Shown: positions 1 through 4,851, counted from the stretch's first letter. The stretch is DNA of 5,754 nucleotides from Campylobacteraceae bacterium (GCA_027002755.1 JALWZI010000146.1:1-5754), one strand, 5' to 3'. Notes: generated by a model from the sequence alone, not told the origin. Numbers and translations: made by a program.

Positions 1-839
1 GACCAGAGATAGCTCTCGGCCCCCAGCTCGATCCGTGCCACATCCCGCAGGCGTATTTTGGATCCGTCGGGACGGCTGCGCAGGATCACCTTGCCGAAAT
101 CGGGGAGGCTGGAGAGGCGGGTCTTGGCCACTAGGGTGTACTGGAAGCGTCCCTGATCGGTCAGCGCCGTATCGCCCACCTTGCCCAGAGCCGTCTGTAC
201 GCTCTGGCTCCGTAGCGCCGCGGCGATGTCGTTGACGGTGAGTTTCAGGGCGCTGAGTTTGTCGGGATCGATCCAGATCCGCAGGGCGTATTTGCGCTCT
301 CCGAGATTCTTGACCTCCCCCACCCCCGGGATCCGCTTGAGTTCGTCCATCAGATTGAGGCTGGCGAAGTTGGAGAGATAGAGCAGATCGTGTTGGGGGT
401 TTTCGGAGCGGACAGTGACGATCTGGACAATGTTGCTGGAGACCTTCTGGGTGCTGACACCGGTACGTTTGACCGCCTCGGGGAGACGGGGCATCGCCAG
501 GGCGACACGGTTTTGCACATCCACCGCCGCCGTATCCAGGTCATAGCCCGGTTGGAACGTGACGGTGATCACCGACGCCCCGTCGGAGGAGGAGATCGAC
601 TCGGTATAGAGCGCCCCTTCGATCCCGCCCAGCTGATCCTCGATAGGACGGGTGACGCTCTCCTCGACCACCCCGGCGGAGGCACCGGTATAGCTGGCGA
701 CCACCTGGATCGTCGGCGGGACGATCTCGGGAAACTGGGCGACCGGCAGGACCTTGAGCGCAATGAGCCCCACCAGGACGATCAGGATCGAGAGGACTTT
801 GGCGACGACGGGACGGTCGATGAAAAAGAGGGAGAACAT
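1..839 (-). CDS. RND-type (HAE-1/AcrB family) efflux pump inner-membrane subunit, N-terminal part
   Basis: Inner-membrane proton-driven transporter of a tripartite efflux pump. The reading frame is open from the ATG at 839 to the left edge, giving 279 of the roughly 1030-1050 residues usual for the family, so the 3' three quarters lie outside the window. The protein starts MFSLFFIDRPVVAKV, followed by TM1 (about residues 12-31) and LPVAQFPEIVPP, the classical AcrB/MexB N-terminus. Later segments also line up with AcrB from memory: VQNRVALAMPRLP (PN1 porter domain), a GVGEV segment, YALRIWIDPDKLSAL (PN2), and near the edge DGSKIRLRDVARIELG. The proton-relay residues of TM4 and TM10 cannot be checked. 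The gene follows the adaptor stop codon after 5 nt, and a GGAG about 10 nt upstream lies inside the adaptor's last codons, so the two are co-transcribed and probably translationally coupled. Drug versus solvent or metabolite specificity cannot be read from this part; the motifs argue against a heavy-metal (HME/CusA) pump. Confidence 0.96.
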   Translation of the reverse strand, partial: MFSLFFIDRPVVAKVLSILIVLVGLIALKVLPVAQFPEIVPPTIQVVASYTGASAGVVEESVTRPIEDQLGGIEGALYTESISSSDGASVITVTFQPGYDLDTAAVDVQNRVALAMPRLPEAVKRTGVSTQKVSSNIVQIVTVRSENPQHDLLYLSNFASLNLMDELKRIPGVGEVKNLGERKYALRIWIDPDKLSALKLTVNDIAAALRSQSVQTALGKVGDTALTDQGRFQYTLVAKTRLSSLPDFGKVILRSRPDGSKIRLRDVARIELGAESYLW

Positions 840-844
840 CGGTA

Positions 845-1978
845 TCAGGCTCCGGAGCTTTCGTCCCCGCTGACGATCTGCGGCTGCACCCGACTCCCCT
901 CCATCAGACTTCCCGCCGGTTGCACCAGAACCCGCTTTCCGGCCAGATCGTCCGGGAGGATCACCGTCTCCGTATTGGAGAAGGGAGAGACGAAATGGAC
1001 CTTGCGCAGGGTGTCGTTGGCATCCACGGTATAGAGGAATTCCCCCTGCTGATCCTGGAAGACCCAATCGGGCGAGATGGCCACGACCGGCATCCTGTCA
1101 TGGATGATGAGCTGCACCGTAACGAAACTCCCCGGAAGGATCGCCTCGTCGGGATTGGCCACCCTGGCCCGCATGGCGACGGTCCCCGTGGTCTCGTCGG
1201 CCCGGCTGGCGATATACTCCACCTGCCCCTTCAGACGGATCGCGGGGTTGTCCCTCAGATAGATCTCCACATCGGGGAAAGGTTTGGCTTTGTAGTGTTG
1301 GATCGCCGCCATCTCCCGGGTACTGGGGAAGAAGCCCACCTGAAGCTTCCGGCTGTCGACGATGGAAGCGAGCCGGGTCCCGGGAGAGACCAGGTTGCCC
1401 GGCTTGACGAACTCCTGCCCGATCTTGCCGTCAATGGGGGCTTTGACATCACAGTAGGAGAGCTTCAGCTTCGCATCCTCCACCAACACCTCGTCGGCCC
1501 TGATGGTCGCCTCCAGCTCCTTGCGGGCCGCCTCCAGCTGTTCCAGTTTCTGCCGCGGAGCCAGCTCTTCGGCCACCAGGGGCATATAACGCAGGATATC
1601 CGCTTCGGCCAGCTCCAGGGTAGCGCGGTCCTTCTCCTGCTGGGCCAGAGCTTTGTTGTAATCGGCCAGATAATCGCTTTTGTCGATATGGAAAAGGACC
1701 TGTCCTTTGTGGACACTCTGCCCCGCTTTGAAGGTCTGCTCCTGGATCTCCCCCTTGACCCGGGCCACCACTGTTGCCGATTCGTAGGCCTCCGCCTTGC
1801 TGCTGTACTCCACCCAGATCTTTCGAGGCTCTTTTTTCAGGATCTCCACTTTGACCTGGGGGAGTGCTTTGACCGGTGAAGGATTCTCCGCCTTCTCTCT
1901 CCCGCACCCTGTGATGACGAGGAGAAGAAGCCCCGTCGCCAACCAGACCATCGATCCCTTTACGATCTGTGCTCTCAC
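845..1978 (-). CDS. RND efflux periplasmic adaptor (membrane fusion) lipoprotein, AcrA/MexA type
   Basis: Periplasmic adaptor linking the downstream RND pump to an outer-membrane channel, 377 residues with the start chosen here. The N-terminus is a lipoprotein signal: Arg2 and Lys7, a hydrophobic core at residues 11-23, then the lipobox ITGC with Cys25 as the predicted lipidated residue. The two half-lipoyl motifs, VKGEIQEQTFKAGQSVHKGQ (about 74-93) and APIDGKIGQEFVKPGNLV (about 180-197), flank a helical hairpin (about 100-172) rich in Glu, Lys, Leu and Ala. Beta-barrel and membrane-proximal parts follow, with LPGSFVTVQL at 281-290. Start choice: GTG at 1978 has GGAGG 4 nt upstream and gives a charged n-region. 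An in-frame TTG at 1990 has no ribosome binding site, and ATG at 1951 would leave no positive charge before the hydrophobic core. The outer-membrane partner is not in the window and may lie beyond the left edge. Confidence 0.95.
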   Translation of the reverse strand: MRAQIVKGSMVWLATGLLLLVITGCGREKAENPSPVKALPQVKVEILKKEPRKIWVEYSSKAEAYESATVVARVKGEIQEQTFKAGQSVHKGQVLFHIDKSDYLADYNKALAQQEKDRATLELAEADILRYMPLVAEELAPRQKLEQLEAARKELEATIRADEVLVEDAKLKLSYCDVKAPIDGKIGQEFVKPGNLVSPGTRLASIVDSRKLQVGFFPSTREMAAIQHYKAKPFPDVEIYLRDNPAIRLKGQVEYIASRADETTGTVAMRARVANPDEAILPGSFVTVQLIIHDRMPVVAISPDWVFQDQQGEFLYTVDANDTLRKVHFVSPFSNTETVILPDDLAGKRVLVQPAGSLMEGSRVQPQIVSGDESSGA

Positions 1979-1987
1979 CGGCCCTCC

Positions 1988-2010
1988 CAACGATCATATA
2001 TTTTTCGTTG
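1988..2010. repeat. Inverted repeat CAACGA-N11-TCGTTG just downstream of the efflux promoter
   Basis: Perfect 6-bp arms (1988-1993 and 2005-2010) separated by 11 bp lie immediately downstream of the TATAAT and upstream of the GTG start. The position suits an operator for a dimeric repressor, which is how many RND operons are controlled, but 6-bp arms can arise by chance and no regulator gene is visible in the window. Confidence 0.3.
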
Positions 2011-2016
2011 ATTATA
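2011..2016 (-). promoter_or_regulatory. Candidate -10 element for the efflux operon
   Basis: The minus strand reads a perfect TATAAT here, 32 nt upstream of the GTG start of the adaptor gene, which predicts a leader of about 25-30 nt. No good -35 hexamer sits 16-18 nt further upstream (the bases there read ATCGTT), so the promoter may be weak or activator-dependent. It lies in the 89-bp gap after the exporter gene, whose end shows no obvious terminator, so read-through from that gene is also possible. Confidence 0.5.
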
Positions 2017-2067
2017 GTGAATAAGAATAAGAGAACGATTAGAATCTGACGTGGAGGTGTTCAAAGC

Positions 2068-2676
2068 TCACCAAAGCATCATCCCCACCGAGAGCACCAG
2101 CAAGATCGCCATGGTCAGATTGAAGAGCCGGATCTTTCGGGGATCGCGCATGAGCTTTTTGATCCCGCGGCCCGAGAGGGACCATAGGGAGACCGCGGTG
2201 AAGGTCATGGCCACTGTCACCGCCGCCGCGGCCCAGAGGCTCCGAGCGTACTCCTGGGGAATGGTATAGAGAGTGACGATGGTCAGAGCCCCGGCCCAGG
2301 CTTTGGGATTGACCCACTGCAGCAGCAGAGACTGGCCGAAGGTAATGGGATGACGGGTGAGAGATTCCCCTTCGGCGATCTCCTCTTCTACCGGAGCGGT
2401 CGCGATCTTCCAGGCGATCCAGAGGACGAGGATGATGCTGAAATAGCGCAGCACCTCGAAAAGCAGCGGTGCCCGGTCCAGCAGAGGCTTGAGGAAAAAG
2501 CCGATCAACAGTAGCATCACCGGAAAGCCGATCGCCACGCCGAATACATGAGGCAGGGTCTTGCGGTAGCCGTGGGAGAAACCGATGGCCAGGGCCAGGA
2601 TGTTGTTGGGACCGGGGGTGAAGCCGCTGGCGAACTCGAAAAGCACCAGTGCCGTCAGCCAGTCCCAACCGATCAT
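2068..2676 (-). CDS. LysE/RhtB family amino-acid exporter
   Basis: Inner-membrane exporter of 202 residues, the usual size for the RhtB branch of the LysE superfamily. The family signature TPGPNN is at residues 20-25, followed by a glycine-rich first helix region with GFSHGYRKTLPHVFGVAIG (33-51). QWVNPKAW (120-127) matches the conserved NPKA motif. Hydrophobic stretches at about 6-28, 43-65, 73-92, 125-140, 145-167 and 184-202 fit five to six membrane helices, with a polar acidic loop around 94-110. Start choice: ATG at 2676 has a strong AGGAG 6 nt upstream; an in-frame upstream start at 2721 would overlap the predicted promoter. Known relatives export homoserine, threonine, leucine or other small amino acids; the substrate cannot be assigned from sequence alone. 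The gene is divergent from msrA. Confidence 0.93.
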   Translation of the reverse strand: MIGWDWLTALVLFEFASGFTPGPNNILALAIGFSHGYRKTLPHVFGVAIGFPVMLLLIGFFLKPLLDRAPLLFEVLRYFSIILVLWIAWKIATAPVEEEIAEGESLTRHPITFGQSLLLQWVNPKAWAGALTIVTLYTIPQEYARSLWAAAAVTVAMTFTAVSLWSLSGRGIKKLMRDPRKIRLFNLTMAILLVLSVGMMLW

Positions 2677-2704
2677 TGCCCTCTCCTTTCCCAAAAGATG
2701 CGCT

Positions 2705-2710
2705 ATTATA
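2705..2710 (-). promoter_or_regulatory. Candidate -10 element for the LysE-family exporter
   Basis: The minus strand reads TATAAT 28 nt upstream of the exporter ATG, predicting a leader of roughly 20 nt that contains the AGGAG ribosome binding site. The -35 region at 17-bp spacing (CCCTTT) is poor. The same bases overlap a plus-strand -10 candidate for msrA. Confidence 0.45.
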
Positions 2711-2712
2711 CT
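2707..2712 (+). promoter_or_regulatory. Candidate -10 element for msrA
   Basis: TATACT (or TATTAT at 2704-2709) lies about 30 nt before the msrA ATG. No convincing -35 is present at normal spacing. It overlaps the minus-strand TATAAT of the divergent exporter, so RNA polymerase could not occupy both at once. Confidence 0.35.
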
Positions 2713-2741
2713 CTCAATCATCGTGAAAAAGGGAGAGAAGT

Positions 2742-3284
2742 ATGGCGATGCGCGAAGCGATACTGGGCGGGGGATGTTTCTGGTGCCTCGATGCGGCCTT
2801 TCGGCAGATCGACGGGGTGGCGGATGTCATCAGCGGCTACGCCAACGGCCACGTGGAGAATCCCGACTACAAAATGGTCTGCACCGACACCACCGGCCAC
2901 GCCGAGGTGGTCAAGATCCTCTATGACGATACCAAACTCAGCTACCGGGATCTGCTGGAGATCTTTTACGCCCTCCACGACCCCACGACCCTCAACCGCC
3001 AGGGGGCCGATTTCGGCAGCCAATACCGCTCCACGATCCTCTACCAAAGCGATGAAGAACGCCGGATCGCCGAAGAGGTCACCCGGGAAGTGCAGCAGCA
3101 TCTGGATCGCAGGATCGTCACCAAAATCGAACCGCTGCGCAACTTCTACCCCGCCGAGGAGTACCACCAGAACTACTTCGCCAAAAACCCGACCCAGGGA
3201 TACTGTCAGATGGTAGTGGCGCCGAAGGTTCGCAAGGTACGGGAGAAGTTCGGGGAGAAGGTCAAAAATTCGCCGAACTTTTGA
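2742..3284 (+). CDS. msrA: Peptide-methionine (S)-S-oxide reductase MsrA
   Basis: Reduces the S epimer of methionine sulfoxide, free or in protein, using a thioredoxin-type reductant; probably cytosolic because no signal peptide is present. The 180 residues are a complete single-domain MsrA. The catalytic motif GCFWC is at residues 11-15, with Cys12 as the nucleophile. The family segments SGYANGH (31-37), TTGHAEVVKILYD (50-62), FYALHDPTTLNRQGADFGSQYRS (75-97) and the C-terminal NPTQGYC (149-155) follow. Cys155 is the likely resolving cysteine; Cys15 and Cys47 are the only others. No MsrB domain is fused and no msrB is nearby. Start choice: ATG at 2742 has GGAG 6 nt upstream; ATG at 2748 is less well placed. 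It is a single-gene unit, divergent from the exporter. Confidence 0.97.
   Translation: MAMREAILGGGCFWCLDAAFRQIDGVADVISGYANGHVENPDYKMVCTDTTGHAEVVKILYDDTKLSYRDLLEIFYALHDPTTLNRQGADFGSQYRSTILYQSDEERRIAEEVTREVQQHLDRRIVTKIEPLRNFYPAEEYHQNYFAKNPTQGYCQMVVAPKVRKVREKFGEKVKNSPNF
3246..3284 (+). terminator. Possible intrinsic terminator overlapping the end of msrA
   Basis: AAGTTCGG (3246-3253) and CCGAACTT (3273-3280) form a perfect 8-bp stem with a 19-nt loop, followed directly by a short T run (CTTTTGA) that contains the msrA stop codon. The loop is long and the T tract short, so termination would be weak. A second copy of the 3' arm, GAACTTCT at 3287-3294, can pair instead with AGAAGTTC at 3244-3251. 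Confidence 0.3.
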
Positions 3285-3298
3285 TAGAACTTCTGATT
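3275..3298 (+). repeat. Imperfect 12-bp tandem duplication across the msrA stop codon
   Basis: GAACTTTTGATA (3275-3286) is followed immediately by GAACTTCTGATT (3287-3298), 10 of 12 identical. The first copy contains the msrA stop; the second ends in the -35 region of the toxin-antitoxin promoter. This marks the left boundary of the AT-rich island. Confidence 0.5.
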
Positions 3299-3333
3299 GA
3301 GATAGACTTTATGTATGGTATAATGTACATAAA
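3297..3333 (+). promoter_or_regulatory. yefM-yoeB promoter with embedded palindromic operator
   Basis: TTGAGA (3297-3302) and a perfect TATAAT (3319-3324) are separated by 16 bp. TGG directly before the TATAAT makes it an extended -10. The -10 is enclosed by an 8-bp perfect inverted repeat, TTTATGTA (3308-3315) and TACATAAA (3326-3333), with 10 bp between the arms. The right side contains TGTACA (3324-3329), the core motif reported for YefM-YoeB operators. A dimeric antitoxin bound here would cover the -10 and block transcription, consistent with autorepression of the operon. The operator role is inferred from position and motif. Confidence 0.75.
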
Positions 3334-3348
3334 AATGAAAGGAATCCT

Positions 3349-3609
3349 ATGCAAGTCGTAAGTATGACGGAAGCAAGAAACAGTTTCAAATCGATTTTTG
3401 ATACTGTATATCACGATAATGAAGAGGTCATTATCCATAGAAAAGGGCGCGAAAATGTCGTGATGATTCCTCTGGATGAGTACAACGCTCTCAAAGAGAC
3501 CAGCTACCTGCTGGGAAATCAGAAAAATGCCGAACATCTCTTCGAGTCCATCGAGCAGCTTCGTAACGGTAAAATCGTGACGAAAAAGATCGTTGATCTC
3601 TCCGAATAG
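3349..3609 (+). CDS. yefM: YefM/Phd family antitoxin
   Basis: Antitoxin and DNA-binding autorepressor of the pair, 86 residues (E. coli YefM is 83). The Phd/YefM N-terminal domain is clear: VVSMTEARNSFKSIFDTV (3-20), VIIHRKGRENVVMIPLDEYN (27-46) and the KETSYLL segment (49-55). The C-terminal part, about residues 56-86, is the polar, charged region that in the family wraps around and neutralises the toxin and is degraded by Lon-type proteases. AAAGGA lies 5 nt upstream of the ATG. The stop codon TAG touches the toxin ATG with no gap. Codon use is AT-rich at third positions (AAA, GAT, ATT, AGA) compared with msrA and acylphosphatase, in line with horizontal acquisition. Confidence 0.95.
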   Translation: MQVVSMTEARNSFKSIFDTVYHDNEEVIIHRKGRENVVMIPLDEYNALKETSYLLGNQKNAEHLFESIEQLRNGKIVTKKIVDLSE

Positions 3610-3864
3610 ATGAAGCTCATCTTTAGCCAAAATGCCTGGGACGATTACCTCTACTGGCAACACAATGACAAACAGACTCTCAAGCGAATCAATCAGCTGA
3701 TCAAAGATATCCGAAGAGATCCGTTTAACGGCTTGGGAAAACCGGAGCCGTTGAGACATCAACTAAGCGGTTTCTGGTCCAGACGGATCACAAGCGAACA
3801 CCGACTCGTCTACACGGTCGATGATGAAAGCATCATCATTATCGCCTGCAGATTTCACTATTGA
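3610..3864 (+). CDS. yoeB: YoeB family ribosome-dependent mRNA interferase toxin
   Basis: Toxin of a type II system: a RelE-superfamily endoribonuclease that cleaves mRNA in the ribosomal A site. It has exactly 84 residues, as in E. coli YoeB, and the alignment from memory is gap-free: DDYLYWQ (11-17), INQLIKDIRRDPF (27-39), GKPEPL (43-48), LSGFWSRRI (52-60), EHRLVY (63-68) and the terminal CRFHY. The catalytic residues known for E. coli YoeB are all in place: Glu46, Arg65, His83 and the terminal Tyr84. The toxin is therefore predicted to be active. No Shine-Dalgarno is visible before the ATG, and the antitoxin stop abuts it, so translation should depend on coupling to yefM, keeping antitoxin in excess. 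Confidence 0.97.
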   Translation: MKLIFSQNAWDDYLYWQHNDKQTLKRINQLIKDIRRDPFNGLGKPEPLRHQLSGFWSRRITSEHRLVYTVDDESIIIIACRFHY

Positions 3865-3906
3865 ATATTCCAATAGAGTGCGCAGAAAAACCGAAACGTT
3901 CTCTCT

Positions 3907-3988
3907 CCGTCATCCCGAACTTGATTCGGGATCCACGGCACAAAGAGTGTTCCAACCCCTGGATTCCGGGTCAAGCCCGGAATGACGG
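3907..3988. repeat. REPIN-like element: two inverted 29-nt palindromic units
   Basis: Two 29-nt units face each other, 3907-3935 and 3960-3988, across a 24-bp spacer. Each folds into an 8-bp stem with a 5-nt loop: 3912-3919 with 3925-3932, and 3963-3970 with 3976-3983. The outer 7 bp (CCGTCAT and ATGACGG) also form a terminal inverted repeat. The units differ at six positions, which form three base pairs in the stem, every one compensated. This is the architecture of REP/REPIN elements, which are moved in trans by RAYT transposases; similar TCAT-plus-hairpin-plus-GGATCC repeats are common in many bacteria. It lies between the convergent yoeB and cysteine-rich genes and may act as a bidirectional mRNA 3' end. 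No RAYT gene is in the window. Confidence 0.8.
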
Positions 3989-4017
3989 AGGATTTTCATC
4001 TCCTTCAATCTGTCACC

Positions 4018-4224
4018 TCACTTCCCCAGAGGATTGTCACTCCGCTTTTTCTTCTTCCTGCGTTCGAAAGCTTCGTTGGAGGGGGTATCGCTGACGCTGA
4101 AGAATCCCGCTCCGTAGAGCACACACCCTTTGCAACCCGGATCACAGGGGTGTGAAAGCAGCCGACACCAGTCGGCGATCCCCTCATGGGTGGTCTGATG
4201 CTGACATCCCCATCCGCTGGCCAT
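4018..4224 (-). CDS. Small cysteine-rich protein of unknown function
   Basis: I do not recognise this family. The 68-residue product has an N-terminal half with five cysteines: Cys7 in WGCQHQ, Cys20 in WCRLL, and Cys27, Cys31 and Cys34 in a CX3CX2C cluster (residues 27-34, CDPGCKGC). It also has His9, His13 and His25, a layout suited to binding zinc or an iron-sulfur centre. The C-terminal part is polar and carries seven consecutive basic residues, RRKKKKR (55-61). There is no signal peptide or membrane helix. AAGGAG lies 7 nt before the ATG at 4224, which supports a real gene and this start over an in-frame GTG at 4230. It lies 79 bp downstream of acylphosphatase on the same strand. A role in metal binding or nucleic-acid contact is inference only. 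Confidence 0.75.
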   Translation of the reverse strand: MASGWGCQHQTTHEGIADWCRLLSHPCDPGCKGCVLYGAGFFSVSDTPSNEAFERRKKKKRSDNPLGK

Positions 4225-4245
4225 TTTCACACTCCTTTTGGATTT

Positions 4246-4276
4246 AGTCGATAGTCGCTAGTCTATAGTCGATAGT
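4246..4276. repeat. Short heptamer tandem repeat (AGTCGAT)
   Basis: Four contiguous 7-bp units read AGTCGAT, AGTCGCT, AGTCTAT and AGTCGAT, plus a partial fifth unit (AGT); the middle two each carry one change. The array ends 8 bp upstream of the AAGGAG of the cysteine-rich gene, which is where its promoter or 5' leader should be. Heptamer STRR-type repeats are known in other bacteria such as cyanobacteria. A change of one unit would shift spacing by 7 bp. Confidence 0.65.
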
Positions 4277-4303
4277 TTGAGAGACTCCTAATTCCTCATT
4301 CAA

Positions 4304-4579
4304 TCAGTATCGTATCTCAAATCCCTCATAGATCAGATCGTCCTCCTCCAGAGGCTCCATCTCCACCCGTTCGACCTCGCTCAGAGGTGATCCCTCGTAG
4401 AGGATCTGCTCGATCGCTTCCAGCTCCTCGTCCGTGGCACGGACCACCACCTCCACCGTTCCGTCGGGAAGATTGCGCACGTAGCCCTGCAGGCCGAGCT
4501 CCCGCAGCTTCTGAGCGACGAACTTTCGGTAGAAAACCCCCTGCACTTTGCCATAAACGATAAAGCGGTAACTTTCCAT
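4304..4579 (-). CDS. acyP: Acylphosphatase
   Basis: Hydrolyses carboxyl-phosphate bonds of small acyl phosphates such as acetyl or carbamoyl phosphate in the cytosol. The 91 residues are the normal length. The phosphate-binding signature YGKVQGVFYRKF (9-20) contains catalytic Arg18, and GYVRNLPDGTVEV (32-44) contains catalytic Asn36. The ending YEGFEIRY matches the family C-terminus. Start choice: ATG at 4579 gives the canonical N-terminus MESYRFIVYGKVQGV. An upstream in-frame TTG at 4606 falls inside the predicted -10 hexamer and can be discounted. The ribosome binding site is weak (AGAGAG). The next gene downstream, 79 bp on, encodes the cysteine-rich protein. Confidence 0.96.
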   Translation of the reverse strand: MESYRFIVYGKVQGVFYRKFVAQKLRELGLQGYVRNLPDGTVEVVVRATDEELEAIEQILYEGSPLSEVERVEMEPLEEDDLIYEGFEIRY

Positions 4580-4605
4580 CTCTGCTCTCTTGGACTGTTT
4601 ATTCA

Positions 4606-4611
4606 ATTATA
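4606..4611 (-). promoter_or_regulatory. Candidate -10 element for acylphosphatase
   Basis: The minus strand reads TATAAT 26 nt before the acyP ATG, predicting a leader of about 20 nt. The -35 candidate at 17-bp spacing, TGATAG (4629-4634), is poor. The promoter region abuts the structured elements at 4641-4748. Confidence 0.5.
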
Positions 4612-4640
4612 CACCAGAAGGAGTGACGCTATCATTTGAA

Positions 4641-4664
4641 CTCTCTTAAAAACATGCAAGAGAG
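4641..4664. repeat. Short perfect hairpin next to the 85-bp element
   Basis: CTCTCTT (4641-4647) and AAGAGAG (4658-4664) form a 7-bp perfect inverted repeat with a 10-nt loop. Its last base is also the first base of the 16-bp arm of the adjacent 85-bp element, so the two structures are contiguous. There is no T tract of the terminator type after the stem on the minus strand. Confidence 0.45.
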
Positions 4665-4748
4665 GTTTTACTCGATAGCGACAAAGGAGCGCTCAACCCG
4701 TGAAACGGGCGCTTGCGTTCGCGACTGCCAGAGCTATCGAGTAAAACC
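4664..4748. repeat. 85-bp element with perfect 16-bp terminal inverted repeats and an internal hairpin
   Basis: GGTTTTACTCGATAGC (4664-4679) is matched exactly by its reverse complement at 4733-4748. Inside is a second hairpin: CCCGT (4697-4701), triloop GAA, ACGGG (4705-4709), extended by AGCG (4688-4691) with CGCT (4710-4713) across a 5-nt bulge. No reading frame is present. It could be a small palindromic mobile element (MITE-like), a structured RNA, or a strong transcription barrier between pckA and acyP. No clean target-site duplication flanks it. Confidence 0.75.
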
Positions 4749-4777
4749 GGCAATTTCTCAGAGAACTCAATTGTATA

Positions 4778-4786
4778 TGGTATAAA
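4778..4786 (+). promoter_or_regulatory. Orphan extended -10 on the plus strand
   Basis: TGG directly followed by TATAAA forms an extended -10, and the ten bases TATGGTATAA are identical to those in the yefM promoter. No -35 and no plus-strand gene follow; transcription from here would run antisense into the 3' end of pckA. The match may be chance in an AT-rich spacer. Confidence 0.25.
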
Positions 4787-4819
4787 AAAGAGAAGGGGAA
4801 GGCTTTATCTTATCGGTTT

Positions 4820-4851
4820 ATCGGACGGGATCAGCCAAACTGATCCCCGAT
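4820..4851 (-). terminator. Hairpin just downstream of pckA
   Basis: GGGATCAG (4827-4834) and CTGATCCC (4840-4847) form a perfect 8-bp stem with a 5-nt loop. The stem can be extended by ATCG (4820-4823) with CGAT (4848-4851) across a 3-nt bulge. It starts 8 nt past the pckA stop. No T tract follows directly on the minus strand; the nearest is TTTTTT at 4784-4789. It may be a 3'-end-stabilising or Rho-assisted hairpin rather than a canonical intrinsic terminator. Confidence 0.5.

Noticed and set aside
390..1034. 214-codon plus-strand frame opposite the RND pump start
   Set aside because: It overlaps two recognised minus-strand genes, and the protein is rich in Asp, Arg and Gly as expected from an antisense shadow.
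920..1879. 319-codon open frame on the plus strand opposite the efflux adaptor gene
   Set aside because: It mirrors the codons of a confidently identified adaptor gene. High GC makes long antisense frames common, and the translation shows no recognisable domain.
2548..3216. 222-codon plus-strand frame overlapping the exporter start and msrA
   Set aside because: It is out of frame with msrA, which has full family motifs; the low-complexity Ser/Arg/Thr-rich translation is a shadow.
3262..3762. 166-codon minus-strand frame across the toxin-antitoxin pair
   Set aside because: It lies antisense to yefM and yoeB, both clearly real, and has no recognisable features.
3856..3880. Terminator hairpin over the yoeB stop codon (CTATTG and CAATAG arms)
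   Set aside because: The stem is only 6 bp, AT-rich and not followed by a T tract; the downstream REPIN is a better candidate for the transcript end.
4122..4145. CX3CX2C cluster suggesting a radical SAM enzyme
   Set aside because: The protein has only 68 residues and lacks any barrel fold or further radical SAM motifs, so the spacing is taken as a generic metal-ligand pattern.
4246..4276. CRISPR array
   Set aside because: The units are 7 bp and contiguous with no spacers.
4664..4748. The 85-bp element as an integron attC site
   Set aside because: GCTCAAC at 4691-4697 fits the RYYYAAC core, but no matching GTTRRRY partner occurs on the same strand at the other end, and no cassette gene or integrase is present.
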